Shown here piece after piece: positions 16,539 through 25,204 of a stretch of DNA of 64,000 nt. A program made the translations under genes and the position numbers. The notes beneath the pieces were generated by a model. That model saw only the letters and a list, made by a program, of their open reading frames with translations, made no database searches and was not told the DNA's origin. Position 1 is the stretch's first letter; each line of letters opens with the position of its first letter. The stretch comes from Kribbella monticola (GTDB lineage Bacteria; Actinomycetota; Actinomycetes; Propionibacteriales; Kribbellaceae), in assembly GCF_003261635.1 (NCBI RefSeq), contig NZ_QFXK01000001.1:62001-126000 (forward strand), in the 5' to 3' direction.

Positions 16539-17963
16539 CTACAGCGGGATGTTGCCGTGCTGCCCGCGGACCCGGCCGCCGGACTCGGCGGTAGCGATGG
16601 CGGCGGCGAGGGCAGAGCGGGTCGCGCTCGGCTCGACGACCTCGTCGACGACACCGATCTGACGGGCGCGCTCGATGCCGCCGGCGATCTTCTCGTGCTC
16701 GGCGGCGAGCTCGGCCTCGACCTGCGGACGCAGCTCGATCGGTACGTCGGCCAGCTTGCGCCGGTGCAGGATCCGGATCGCGGCGATCGCACCCATCACC
16801 GCCACCTCCGCCCGCGGCCACGCGAACACCCGAGTCGCCCCGAGCGACCGCGCGTTCATCGCGATGTAGGCGCCGCCGTACGTCTTCCGGGTCACCAGCG
16901 TGACCCGCGGCACCACCGACTCCGCGAACGCGTGGAGCAGCTTGGCGCCACGCCGTACGACGCCGTCCCACTCCTGACCGACACCCGGCAGATAGCCCGG
17001 TACGTCGACCAGCACGACCATCGGTACGCCGAAGGCATCGCACATCCGCACGAAGCGGGACGCCTTCTCGGCCGACAGCGCGTCCAGGCAGCCGCCGAGG
17101 CGGAGCGGGTTGTTCGCGATCACGCCGACGGTCCGGCCACCGAGCCGGCCGAGCGTCGTGACGATGTTCGGCGCCCACCGCTGGTGCAGCTCGACGCCGG
17201 ACTCCTCGTCGAGCACCCCGCCGACCAGCGGATGGACGTCGTACGCGCGTTTCGCCGACTCCGGCAGCAACCCGGACAGGTTGGTGTCCGGTACGTCGGC
17301 GGACACGTCGCCCTGGTTCGCGAACAGGTCGGCCAACCGGCGAGCCTTCTCGATCGCGGCAGCCTCGGAGTCGGTCGTGATGTGGACGACGCCTGATCGC
17401 CGGCCGTGCGGCTCAGGACCGCCGAGGCGCAGCATGTCGACGTCCTCACCGGTCACCGAGCGGACCACGTCCGGACCGGTCACGAAGATCCGGCCCTCCG
17501 GCCCGAGAATGACGACGTCGGTCAGCGCCGGACCGTACGCCGCTCCGCCGGCCGCCGGGCCGAGCACGACCGAGATCTGCGGGATCTTGCCCGAGGCCTG
17601 GGTCATCTCGAAGAAGATCTTGCCGACCGCGTGCAGCGACAGCACACCCTCGGCGAGCCGGGCACCACCGGAGTGCCACAGCCCGATGATCGGCAACTCC
17701 TCCTGACGGGCCACCTGGTACGCCTTCACCACGACCTCGCAGCCCTCGTCGCCCATCGCCCCGCCCATCACGGTGGCGTCGGAACAGAAGGCGATCACCG
17801 GCGCACCGCTGATCGTGCCCCGGACGGCGAGCATGCCGGACAGGTCGTCCGGCGTGATCAGCTCGAGCGTGCCGGGGTCGAGCAGGGCGGTGAGCCTGGT
17901 GACCGGATTGCGCGGGTCCTGCTCGCGCGGCAACTTCGCCGGCTTCACGGGTGCAGTGGTCAT
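16539..17963 (-). CDS. accD: Acyl-CoA carboxylase beta (carboxyltransferase) subunit, AccD6-like
   Basis: A 474-residue carboxyltransferase that moves CO2 from carboxybiotin to acetyl- or propionyl-CoA. ATG 17963 follows GGAGAG. The N-lobe contains LWHSGGARLAEGV and the oxyanion segment GPAAGGAAYGPALTD; the C-lobe contains VDVPGYLPGVGQEWDGVVRR and KTYGGAYIAMNARSLGATRV, all standard for the family. The length matches AccD6 of mycobacteria, which likewise closes a fatty-acid synthase operon. It lies 43 bases after fabF on the same strand. The biotin-bearing alpha subunit is not in this window. The substrate is probably acetyl-CoA, to feed FabD with malonyl-CoA. Confidence 0.93.
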   Translation of the reverse strand: MTTAPVKPAKLPREQDPRNPVTRLTALLDPGTLELITPDDLSGMLAVRGTISGAPVIAFCSDATVMGGAMGDEGCEVVVKAYQVARQEELPIIGLWHSGGARLAEGVLSLHAVGKIFFEMTQASGKIPQISVVLGPAAGGAAYGPALTDVVILGPEGRIFVTGPDVVRSVTGEDVDMLRLGGPEPHGRRSGVVHITTDSEAAAIEKARRLADLFANQGDVSADVPDTNLSGLLPESAKRAYDVHPLVGGVLDEESGVELHQRWAPNIVTTLGRLGGRTVGVIANNPLRLGGCLDALSAEKASRFVRMCDAFGVPMVVLVDVPGYLPGVGQEWDGVVRRGAKLLHAFAESVVPRVTLVTRKTYGGAYIAMNARSLGATRVFAWPRAEVAVMGAIAAIRILHRRKLADVPIELRPQVEAELAAEHEKIAGGIERARQIGVVDEVVEPSATRSALAAAIATAESGGRVRGQHGNIPL

Positions 17964-18006
17964 CAGGCTCTCCAGGTCGGGCGGACAGGGGCTACATCAG
18001 ACGGAG

Positions 18007-19242
18007 CTACACAGATTTGAAGGCGAGCGCGACGTTGTGGCCGCCGAAGCCGAACGAGTTGTTCAGCGCGGCGATGTCGCCGTCGCCGAGCTTGCGCGGC
18101 TCGGTGGCGATGTCGAGCTGTACGCCGTCGTCGAGCTTGTCCAGGTTGATCGTCGGCGGCACCACCCGGTGGTGCAACGCGAGCACGGTGGCGATCGACT
18201 CGACCGCGCCGGCGGCGCCGAGCAGGTGGCCGATCATCGACTTCGGCGCGGTTGCGACCGCGTGGTCGGCGGCGCTGCCGAGTGCCTTCCGGATCGCCAC
18301 CGCCTCGGCGACGTCACCGGCCGGTGTGGAAGTGGCGTGCGCGTTGATGTGCACGATGTCGCCGGTGGCCAGGTCGCCTTCGCGCAGCGCGAGGTTCATC
18401 GCGCGCTCGGCGCCGGAGCCGGTCGGGTCGGGCTGGACGATGTCGTGGCCATCGGCGGTGATGCCGGAGCCGGCGAACTCGGCGTAGATCTTCGCCCCGC
18501 GGGCGACCGCGTGGTCGTAGCTCTCCAGGATCAGGACGCCGGCGCCCTCACCGAGCAGGAAGCCGTCGCGGTCGACGTCCCACGGACGCGAGGCGCGCTC
18601 CGGGTCGTCGTTGCGCTTGCTGAGCGCCATCATCTGACCGAACGCGGCCAGCGGCAGTGCGGTGATCGACCCCTCGGCGCCACCGGCGACGACGATGTCG
18701 GCGCGGCCCAGCCGGATCTGGTCGGCGGCCAGCGAGATGGCCTCGTTGCTGGAGGCGCAGGCGGAGACCGGGGTCTGCACGCCGGCGAGCGCGCCGAGCT
18801 CCAGGCCGACGTTGGCGGCGGCCGAGTTCGGCATCAGCATCGGGATCGCCAGCGGCGAGACGCGGCGCGGGCCCTTCTGCAGCAGGTCGTAGTTCGTCAG
18901 CGTCGTGAGCAGGCCGCCGATACCGGTGGCGATGGCGACACCGAGCCGGGTCTTGTCGAGCTCCACATCGGCCAGGCCCGAGTCGGCCCAGGCCTCGCGG
19001 GCGGCGACCACGGCGAACTGCGCGTTGCGGTCCAGCCGACGCGCCTTGACCCGCTCGATCACCTCGGTCGGCTCGACGGCGGCGGGCGCGGCGATCTTCA
19101 CCGGAAGCTCCTCGACCCAGTCCGCGGTCAGCAACTTGGCGCCGGACTTGCCGGCCAGCAGTGCGTCCCAGGTGCTGGCGACGTCGCCCCCGACCGGGGT
19201 GGACGCTCCGAGCCCGGTGACGACGACTCGGGTCTTCGACAT
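18007..19242 (-). CDS. fabF: Beta-ketoacyl-ACP synthase II (FabF)
   Basis: A 411-residue condensing enzyme that elongates acyl-ACP with malonyl-ACP. The catalytic triad is intact: Cys in VSACASSNEA, His in INAHATSTPAGD and His in SMIGHLLGAAGA; GFGGHNVALAF closes the fold. ATG 19242 is preceded by GAGGTAACC. It follows acpP by 174 bases, the only sizeable gap inside the cluster, which contains a 20-base palindrome at 19306-19325. It belongs to the fatty-acid synthase II operon with fabD, fabH, acpP and accD. Confidence 0.96.
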   Translation of the reverse strand: MSKTRVVVTGLGASTPVGGDVASTWDALLAGKSGAKLLTADWVEELPVKIAAPAAVEPTEVIERVKARRLDRNAQFAVVAAREAWADSGLADVELDKTRLGVAIATGIGGLLTTLTNYDLLQKGPRRVSPLAIPMLMPNSAAANVGLELGALAGVQTPVSACASSNEAISLAADQIRLGRADIVVAGGAEGSITALPLAAFGQMMALSKRNDDPERASRPWDVDRDGFLLGEGAGVLILESYDHAVARGAKIYAEFAGSGITADGHDIVQPDPTGSGAERAMNLALREGDLATGDIVHINAHATSTPAGDVAEAVAIRKALGSAADHAVATAPKSMIGHLLGAAGAVESIATVLALHHRVVPPTINLDKLDDGVQLDIATEPRKLGDGDIAALNNSFGFGGHNVALAFKSV

Positions 19243-19305
19243 GGTTACCTCATCCTTCGGCGTGAGAGCTGTGGGTCGAGTTGGCGTGGAACTGCAGCAG
19301 CCGCG

Positions 19306-19325
19306 GGTACGGCGTACGCCGTACC
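19306..19325. repeat. Perfect 20-base palindrome between acpP and fabF
   Basis: GGTACGGCGTACGCCGTACC reads the same on both strands. The word GTACGCCGTAC and its variants recur at many places in this window, inside genes and between them, so this may be a genome-wide word rather than a local operator. It could also fold as an mRNA hairpin between the two genes. Confidence 0.5.
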
Positions 19326-19416
19326 GGCCGGTGGTGGTTGCCGGAAGCGGCGGCCCACCGGATCACGAAGACCCGGTGAGCCGACACGGCTGCCAGCACA
19401 GATCGAGTGGTCTCGA

Positions 19417-19665
19417 TCAGCCGTTCTGGGCGCGCTCGATGAACGAGACGGCGTCACCGACGGTCTTCAGGTTCTTGACCTCGTCGTCGGGGATCTTCAC
19501 GCTGAACTTCTCCTCGGCGGCCACGACGACCTCGACCATGGAGAGCGAGTCGACGTCGAGGTCGTCGGTGAACGACTTCTCCAGCTGGACGTCCTCGACC
19601 GGGATGCCCGCGATCTCGTTGACGATCTCGGCGAGGTTGGAACGGATCTCTTCGGTGCTGGCCAT
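19417..19665 (-). CDS. acpP: Acyl carrier protein
   Basis: An 82-residue acidic carrier that holds growing acyl chains on phosphopantetheine. The attachment motif DLDVDSLSMVE is intact. ATG 19665 is used because AAAGGGAA lies just upstream and the protein then starts MASTEEIRSNLAEIVNEIAG, as in related AcpP; the frame extends further upstream without support. It sits between fabH (72 bases upstream) and fabF. Confidence 0.96.
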   Translation of the reverse strand: MASTEEIRSNLAEIVNEIAGIPVEDVQLEKSFTDDLDVDSLSMVEVVVAAEEKFSVKIPDDEVKNLKTVGDAVSFIERAQNG

Positions 19666-19737
19666 CTTTGTGGTTTCCCTTTCGGAATTTGCTGTGACAA
19701 TCGCCGGGCCGGCCACCTGAGCCGTCCCGGACATCTT

Positions 19738-20736
19738 TTAGGGGAGCCGGACCACCTGGGCGGCGTACACCAGGCCGGCGCCGAAGCCGATGATCAGGGC
19801 GAGGTCGCCGGACTTGGCTTCACCCTCCTCGCGCATCGTGGCGATCGCGAGCGGGATGGATGCGGCCGATGTGTTGCCTTGCCGCTGGATGTCGCGGGCG
19901 ACCTTGACGGTCTCCGGCAGCTTCAGGGTCCGGCGCATCGCGTCGGTGATCCGCTCGTTCGCCTGGTGCGGGATGAACAGGTCGAGGTCCTCGGCCTTCA
20001 CCCCGGCCACGTCGAGCGCCTGCTGAGCGGCCTTGGCCATCTCGAACGAGGCCCACCGGAACACCGGGTTGCCGTCCATCGTCAGGTGCGGCCACTGGTA
20101 ACTGCCGGCCGCCTCCTGCCAGGACTCCTTCTGGCTGATCACCTGGTGCTGCGTGCCGTCCGAACCCCACACGACCGGGCCGATACCCGGCTCGTCGGAG
20201 GGTCCGACGATGGCCGCCCCGGCGCCGTCGGCGAAGATGAACGCCGTACCGCGGTCGGTCCGGTCGGTGATGTCGCTGAGCCGCTCGACCCCGATCACCA
20301 GCACGTACTTCGCGCTGCCGCCGCGGACGAGGTCGCTCGCCATCGCGATGCCGTAGCAGAACCCCGCGCAGGCAGCCGAGATGTCGAAGGCCGCGGCCGT
20401 CGGTGCGCCGACCGCGACGGCGAGCTGGGTCGCGATGGCCGGGGTCTGGTAGAGGTGCGTGACCGTGGCGACGACGACGCAGCCGATCTGGGCCGGGTCG
20501 ATACCGGAGTCGGCCAGCGCTTCCTTGGCCGCGTTGGTCGACATCATCAGGATCGTCTCGTCCGGATCGGCCCAGCGGCGCTCCTTGATCCCGGACCGGG
20601 TCTGGATCCACTCGTCGCTGGAGTCGATCTGCTCGAGAATCTCGGCATTCGGCACGACGCGGCGGGGCCGGTACGAGCCGAGGCCCAGTACTGCGGCGTG
20701 CTCGGCGCCGATGGACTGGTTGATCTGGCCGCCCAT
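19738..20736 (-). CDS. fabH: Beta-ketoacyl-ACP synthase III (FabH)
   Basis: A 332-residue initiating condensing enzyme joining an acyl-CoA primer to malonyl-ACP. The triad is complete: Cys in ISAACAGFCYG, His in FIPHQANERI and Asn in RQGNTSAASIP. ATG 20736 begins one base after the fabD stop, so translation is coupled. Actinobacterial FabH enzymes often accept branched primers; the primer preference cannot be read here. Confidence 0.96.
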   Translation of the reverse strand: MGGQINQSIGAEHAAVLGLGSYRPRRVVPNAEILEQIDSSDEWIQTRSGIKERRWADPDETILMMSTNAAKEALADSGIDPAQIGCVVVATVTHLYQTPAIATQLAVAVGAPTAAAFDISAACAGFCYGIAMASDLVRGGSAKYVLVIGVERLSDITDRTDRGTAFIFADGAGAAIVGPSDEPGIGPVVWGSDGTQHQVISQKESWQEAAGSYQWPHLTMDGNPVFRWASFEMAKAAQQALDVAGVKAEDLDLFIPHQANERITDAMRRTLKLPETVKVARDIQRQGNTSAASIPLAIATMREEGEAKSGDLALIIGFGAGLVYAAQVVRLP

Positions 20737-20737
20737 G

Positions 20738-21928
20738 TCAGTTCCCCGCGCTCGGGTGGAGCCGGACCAGCGGCTGACCGGGGGAGACCGGGTCGCCCTC
20801 TTCCACCAGCCACTCGACCACGATGCCGCCGTGCGGGGCGCTGACCTCCAGCTCGTCACGCAGGCTCTTCACCTTCGCCACCACCTCTCCGGCCGCGACG
20901 GCGTCGCCGGGCTCGCGTTGCGTCTGACCCTCGCGGGTGAACGTGCCCTTCATCGGAGCCACCAGCAGCCGCCAGGTCGGCGACGCGTCGATCTCGGAAG
21001 GGCTGCCGTGCTTCTCGACGAACGCGCGGGCGTCGTCCAGTTGGTCCGGGGTCTTCAGGGCGAACGTCTCGACGCCCTTCAGGGCGCGCTTGGCGATGCC
21101 GGTCAGGGTGCCGGCCGGCGGCATCTCCAGGATGCCGGTGACCTGCAGGTCGGCCATCGTCTGCATGCACAGGTCCCAGCGGACCGGCGCGTTGACCTGC
21201 TGCACGAGCCGGCGCAGGACGTCCTGGCCGTCGTGCACGATCTGGCCGTCGCGGTTCGAGATCAGCCGCGATCGGGGGTCGTGGGTGGTGATCGACCGGG
21301 CATAGCCGGCCAGCGTTTCGACCGCCGGGGCCATGTGCTTGGTGTGGAACGCACCGGCCACCGACAAGGGGACGAGCCGGCTCTTGGCGGGCGGATCGGC
21401 CTGGAAGGCGGCCAGCTCCTCGACGGTGCCGGCGGCAACGATTTGGCCGGGACCGTTGTCGTTCGCCGCGGTCAGGCCGTGCTCGGCGATCTTCGCCAGC
21501 ACCTCGTCACGGTCACCGCCCAGGACAGCGGTCATCGAGGTGGCGGTCTGCGCGGCGGCAGCGGCCATCGCCTTGCCGCGCTCGCGGACCAGCACCATCG
21601 CCTGCTCGGCGCTGATCACGCCGGCGCCGACCGCAGCGGCGATCTCACCGACGCTGTGCCCGGAGACCGCGCCCATCTGGGCGAACGCGTCGGACGGGTG
21701 CGGGAAGACCGCGAGGGCCGCCAGCATGCTGGACGCGACCAGCAGCGGCTGGGCGATCGCCGTGTCGCGGATCGTGTCCGCGTCGGCCTTGGTGCCGTAG
21801 TGGGCCAGGTCGAGACCGGCGACCGCGGACAGCCAGTGCAGCCGGTTCTCGAAGGCGGGGTCCTCGAGCCAGGGCTCGAGGAAACCTGGGGTCTGGGCGC
21901 CCTGTCCGGGCGCGACGATGACGAGCAC
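20738..21928 (-). CDS. fabD: Malonyl-CoA:ACP transacylase (FabD) with C-terminal biotinyl/lipoyl-like domain
   Basis: A 396-residue protein, about 85 residues longer than usual FabD. GTG 21928 is chosen because GGGAGAG lies eight bases upstream and MLVIVAPGQGAQ is the standard N-terminus. The transacylase part (about 1-305) has GQGAQ, the nucleophile GHSVGE and a later GAFHTKHM. Residues about 318-396 form a second domain: VAPMKGTF, GDAVAAGEVVAKVKSLRDEL, SAPHGGIV and EEGDPVSPGQPLVRL match a biotinyl/lipoyl hammerhead, but the attachment Lys position is Arg357 (KSLRDE). The tail may dock a carrier or carboxylase rather than bear a cofactor. It is first in the operon, downstream of fasR. Confidence 0.93.
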   Translation of the reverse strand: MLVIVAPGQGAQTPGFLEPWLEDPAFENRLHWLSAVAGLDLAHYGTKADADTIRDTAIAQPLLVASSMLAALAVFPHPSDAFAQMGAVSGHSVGEIAAAVGAGVISAEQAMVLVRERGKAMAAAAAQTATSMTAVLGGDRDEVLAKIAEHGLTAANDNGPGQIVAAGTVEELAAFQADPPAKSRLVPLSVAGAFHTKHMAPAVETLAGYARSITTHDPRSRLISNRDGQIVHDGQDVLRRLVQQVNAPVRWDLCMQTMADLQVTGILEMPPAGTLTGIAKRALKGVETFALKTPDQLDDARAFVEKHGSPSEIDASPTWRLLVAPMKGTFTREGQTQREPGDAVAAGEVVAKVKSLRDELEVSAPHGGIVVEWLVEEGDPVSPGQPLVRLHPSAGN

Positions 21929-21961
21929 GTGACAACTCTCCCTGAGCCGAGCGGTTTCCGG

Positions 21962-22009
21962 GCCACAATGTGGCACGAATTCTACTGGGCCGACTTTGTA
22001 GGAATCCTA
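21962..22009 (-). promoter_or_regulatory. fasR-fabD intergenic promoter with two palindromes
   Basis: Within the 78 bases between fasR and fabD are two odd-length palindromes: TAGGAATCCTA (21999-22009, overlapping the fasR stop) and GCCACAATGTGGC (21962-21974). On the minus strand TAGAAT (21979-21984) between them is a good -10 hexamer. The first palindrome falls where a -35 or activator site would be. FasR-type activation of the fabD operon is known in Streptomyces; binding here is inferred. Confidence 0.5.
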
Positions 22010-23218
22010 TAAAACGGAGGCGCCCGGCTCCGGGTTGAGCAGGCGGCCGAGGCTCAGTGCGACACGCAGTGTGAAACTGTCGCGCGGATTGCCGGGCGAG
22101 TACCCCGTGATCTCGCCCACACGTTTCAGCCTGTACCGGACGGTATTGGGATGGATGAACATCGCCCGGGCGGTCGCCTCGATCGAACCGCCCGAATCGA
22201 GGTACGTCGAAACGGTGTCCAGCAGCACCCCGTCGCCCATCGTGAGCGGGCCGTAGACGTCGGTGGCCAGCTGACGCCGGGCATGACCGTCGCCGGACAG
22301 GGACCGCTCGGGCAGGAGTTCGTCGGCATGGACGGGTCGCGGCGCACCCGGCCACGCGGGTGCCGCGCGGAGTCCGGCCACGGCCGCGCGGGCGGAGGTG
22401 ACGGCCGACATCAGGTCCGGGACCAGCGGTCCGACGACGATCGGGCCGGGTCCGAAGAACTCGGCGAGCGTTTGTACGATCTCGACAGGTTTACTCGTAC
22501 CACCGAGTACTATCACCAGCCGGTCGCCCTGCATCGCACACAGAGCATCGGCCCCGGCTTCCCGAGCGGCATGCCGTACGGCGTCGGCCACATTGGTGCT
22601 GCCCGGCTCGCTCGACGGCGCCCGGCCGACGACGACGGCCACTTCAGCGGAGCCCGCAGTACCGGCGCCCGCAGTACCGGAGCTGGTCCAGCCGAGGGCG
22701 GAGGCGCGGGAGCGGACCGACTCGTCGGCCTCGCCGCGGATCACCGAGTCGACCACGAGCGCTTCGAGTCGTGCGTCCCAGGCGCCGCGCATCTCGGCGG
22801 CCTGCGCGTAGACCGTCGCGGCTGCGAAGGCGACCTCGCGGGCGTACCGGTTCATCGCCTCGTGGACGAACGGGATGTCCTCGCTGGGCAGCAGTTCGCC
22901 GATCGTGTTCTCGATCATCTCGATCGTGGTCCGGACCAGGTCGACCGTCTGGTGCAGCGAGATCACCCGGGTGAACTCGCGTGGCGCGGAGCCGAACATC
23001 CGGGTCGGCATCGACGAATGCGCGTCCGGGTCGCGGAACCAGTCGACGAACGCGGTGATCCCGGACTGCGCGACCAGCCCGATCCAGGACCGGTCCTGCG
23101 CCGACAGCTTCCCGAACCACGGCAGCTTCTCGTCCATCGCCGCCATCGCAGCCGTCGCCAGCGCCCCGGTCGCGTTCTGCAACCGCTCCGCCCGCGCCTT
23201 GTGCCCTTTGGCTGCCAT
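22007..23218 (-). CDS. fasR: PucR/CdaR-type regulator, FasR-like activator of fatty-acid synthesis
   Basis: A 403-residue regulator with a long N-terminal region, a GGDEF-like middle (about 220-310) and a C-terminal PucR-type helix-turn-helix (residues about 335-395: SIEATARAMFIHPNTVRYRL, then KRVGEITGYSP). A gene of this class sits immediately upstream of fabD in streptomycetes, where FasR activates fabD-H-P-F. Order and orientation are the same here, which supports the name more than sequence alone does. It is divergent from the PHP gene. Confidence 0.88.
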   Translation of the reverse strand: MAAKGHKARAERLQNATGALATAAMAAMDEKLPWFGKLSAQDRSWIGLVAQSGITAFVDWFRDPDAHSSMPTRMFGSAPREFTRVISLHQTVDLVRTTIEMIENTIGELLPSEDIPFVHEAMNRYAREVAFAAATVYAQAAEMRGAWDARLEALVVDSVIRGEADESVRSRASALGWTSSGTAGAGTAGSAEVAVVVGRAPSSEPGSTNVADAVRHAAREAGADALCAMQGDRLVIVLGGTSKPVEIVQTLAEFFGPGPIVVGPLVPDLMSAVTSARAAVAGLRAAPAWPGAPRPVHADELLPERSLSGDGHARRQLATDVYGPLTMGDGVLLDTVSTYLDSGGSIEATARAMFIHPNTVRYRLKRVGEITGYSPGNPRDSFTLRVALSLGRLLNPEPGASVL

Positions 23219-23287
23219 CCTCCGACCCTAGCCCCACCTTCTATACAGAAGCTCACAGTTGTCCCCCCGAGGCGCAATGATGTGGTC

Positions 23288-24331
23288 ATGAGCGACAAGG
23301 CGGGTGTGGCGGAGGCGGTCGAGGCGCTGCGGGCGATCGGCTACTACCTGGAGCGGGACCGGCAGCCGACGCACCGGGTGAAGGCGTACCGGCGGGCCGC
23401 GGACACGATCGAGGCGCTGCCCGCGGCCGAGGTACGGGCCCGGAAGCGGGCCGGCACATTGACCGAGTTGCCGGGAATCGGGCCGAAGACCGAAGCGGTG
23501 ATCCTGGAAGCGATGGACGGCGCAACTCCGTCGTACCTGACCAAACTGGAACAAGCCGCTGGTTCGCTGACGGATTCCGGTACTGCGATGCGCGCGGCGC
23601 TGCAGGCCGATCTGCATCTGCATTCCGAGTGGTCCGACGGGGGCAGCCCGATCGAGGAGATGGCGCGTACGGCGGCCCGGCTCGGGCACAAGTACATGGC
23701 GCTGACCGACCACTCGCCGCGGCTGACCGTCGCCAACGGACTGTCCCGGGAGCGGCGGCTGCAGCAGATCGGGGTCGTCGCCGAGCTGAACAAGAAACTG
23801 GCCGACGAGCTGGACGGCTTCACCATCCTGAACGGGATCGAGGTCGACATCCTCGACGACGGCTCGCTCGACTGCGACACGGAGATCTTGGCACGGCTAG
23901 ACATCGTGGTCGCCAGCGTGCACTCCAAACTGCGGATGGCGTCCGAACCGATGACCGAGCGCATGGTCCGCGCGATCGCGAACCCCCACGTCGACATCCT
24001 CGGCCATTGCACCGGCCGCCTGATCACCGGCGGGCGCGGCACCCGCCCGGAGTCCGAATTCGACGCCGAGGTCGTCTTCGAGGCCTGCCGCCAGTTCGGT
24101 ACGGCGGTCGAGATCAACTCCCGGCCGGAACGCCTGGACCCGCCGAAGCGCCTCCTTTCCCTGGCCGTCGAGACCGGTTGCGTCTTCTCCATCGACACCG
24201 ACGCCCACGCGCCGGGACAGCTGGACTGGCAACCCTACGGCTGCGAACGAGCCGAAGAATGCGACGTCGCGATCGAAAACGTCATCAACACCTGGGACGC
24301 CAAAAAGCTACTGGAGTGGACGAACGCCTAA
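23288..24331 (+). CDS. Helix-hairpin-helix plus PHP domain phosphoesterase
   Basis: A 347-residue protein. The N-terminal 95 residues form a DNA polymerase beta-like helical/HhH segment (HRVKAYRRAADTIEALPA, LTELPGIGPKTEAVI). A PHP metal-phosphoesterase domain fills the rest. The metal ligands are visible in order: DLHLHSEWSD, ALTDHS, GIEVDI, ASVHSK, ILGHCTGR and SIDTDAHA. This is the tail arrangement of PolX without the polymerase catalytic domain. A 3'-phosphatase/exonuclease or DNA-repair role is plausible. ATG 23288 is used; no strong ribosome-binding site is seen, and a short or leaderless transcript is possible. Confidence 0.85.
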   Translation: MSDKAGVAEAVEALRAIGYYLERDRQPTHRVKAYRRAADTIEALPAAEVRARKRAGTLTELPGIGPKTEAVILEAMDGATPSYLTKLEQAAGSLTDSGTAMRAALQADLHLHSEWSDGGSPIEEMARTAARLGHKYMALTDHSPRLTVANGLSRERRLQQIGVVAELNKKLADELDGFTILNGIEVDILDDGSLDCDTEILARLDIVVASVHSKLRMASEPMTERMVRAIANPHVDILGHCTGRLITGGRGTRPESEFDAEVVFEACRQFGTAVEINSRPERLDPPKRLLSLAVETGCVFSIDTDAHAPGQLDWQPYGCERAEECDVAIENVINTWDAKKLLEWTNA

Positions 24332-24571
24332 GAGCACCCATTTTCGCGCTCTCCTGCGTCGGCGCTCACCCGCCCACCCGGTCTCGCCGCTCCTTCGTCG
24401 CGGCTCAGATGCTGGCGCCGCGAGCTGGATCATCGGGTGAAGCCCCGCGGCTCGGCGCTCGTGTGTCGAGTGGCGAGGTCGGGCTACTCGCTCGCGTCGA
24501 CCCGGCCGCCCGGCGTACGGGCACTTCCGGCCGGGGCTCGAATTCCTCCGCGAGGCGAGCGGGGTGTGCGA

Positions 24572-25138
24572 CTACCCGGTGGCGAGCGTGTAGATGTCGG
24601 GTAGCGACGGCCAGCGTTCCGAGGCCCAGGTGGACCACGTGGCGTGCTCTGGTGGGGCTGGTGGGAGGTGGGTGCCTCGGAGTTCCTCGTCGTCTGGTGG
24701 TTCGAATTGGAGGCGCCATTGGGTGAGTTCTACGTCGCTCATGTGGAACGTCTCGTTCGGTGTGGTGGCGAAGCGGGTGGTGACTCGGCGGCGTTGTTCT
24801 TCGTGGTCGATCGGTAGGTAGACCACCTGGCTGTGGGCGCCGATGATGGTGGCGATCCAGCGGAGTGCCGAGCGTTCGTCCTTGCCCCAGAAGCCGAAGT
24901 CGAAGACGACGTCGGTGCCGAGTTCGGCCGCGCGCATCCCGAGTTGGATCAACTTCCCCTCGACGAGGTCGCGCTTGTCCGGTGGGTTCTTGTCGCCGAA
25001 CAGTGCGATCTGCCATTCGTCCGGCGTCAGTCGCAGGGCGGGCGCGCTGAGCTCCAGCTCCTTCGCGCGAGTTGTCTTCCCGGCGCCGGGGAGGCCGACG
25101 ATCAGGTAGATGGTCGCGGGTTCCAGAGGTGGAAGCAT
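24572..25138 (-). CDS. P-loop kinase-like ATPase (zeta toxin/AAA_33 type)
   Basis: A 188-residue protein (197 if an upstream ATG at 25165 is used). Walker A is VGLPGAGKTTRAKELE. A DEW motif (LTPDEWQIALFG) and VVFDFGFWGKDER provide the second nucleotide/substrate loop; RRRVTTRF supplies lid arginines. This is the small-molecule kinase layout found in zeta-toxin-like and chloramphenicol-phosphotransferase-like proteins. The substrate is unknown and no antitoxin gene is evident. The ArsR-type operator lies just upstream, so it may be co-regulated with the divergent gene. Confidence 0.75.
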   Translation of the reverse strand: MLPPLEPATIYLIVGLPGAGKTTRAKELELSAPALRLTPDEWQIALFGDKNPPDKRDLVEGKLIQLGMRAAELGTDVVFDFGFWGKDERSALRWIATIIGAHSQVVYLPIDHEEQRRRVTTRFATTPNETFHMSDVELTQWRLQFEPPDDEELRGTHLPPAPPEHATWSTWASERWPSLPDIYTLATG

Positions 25139-25165
25139 GCGACGAGGATGACGCACAACATCCAC

Positions 25166-25200
25166 CTATTGCCAATAGTTAACAGAACCGGTAACTATTG
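25166..25200. promoter_or_regulatory. ArsR-type operator with three half-sites
   Basis: CAATAGTTA (25173-25181) and TAACTATTG (25192-25200) are perfect 9-base inverted repeats ten bases apart. A further half-site makes CTATTG-C-CAATAG at 25166-25178. The block ends four bases before the ATG of the ArsR-family gene, an ideal place for autorepression, and lies 28-62 bases upstream of the divergent kinase start. Confidence 0.8.
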
Positions 25201-25204
25201 ACAC

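Noticed and set aside
17773..20844. 1023-residue plus-strand frame opposite accD, fabF, acpP and fabH
   Set aside because: It runs antisense across four clearly real genes and their gaps and has Arg/Gly/Asp-rich composition only.
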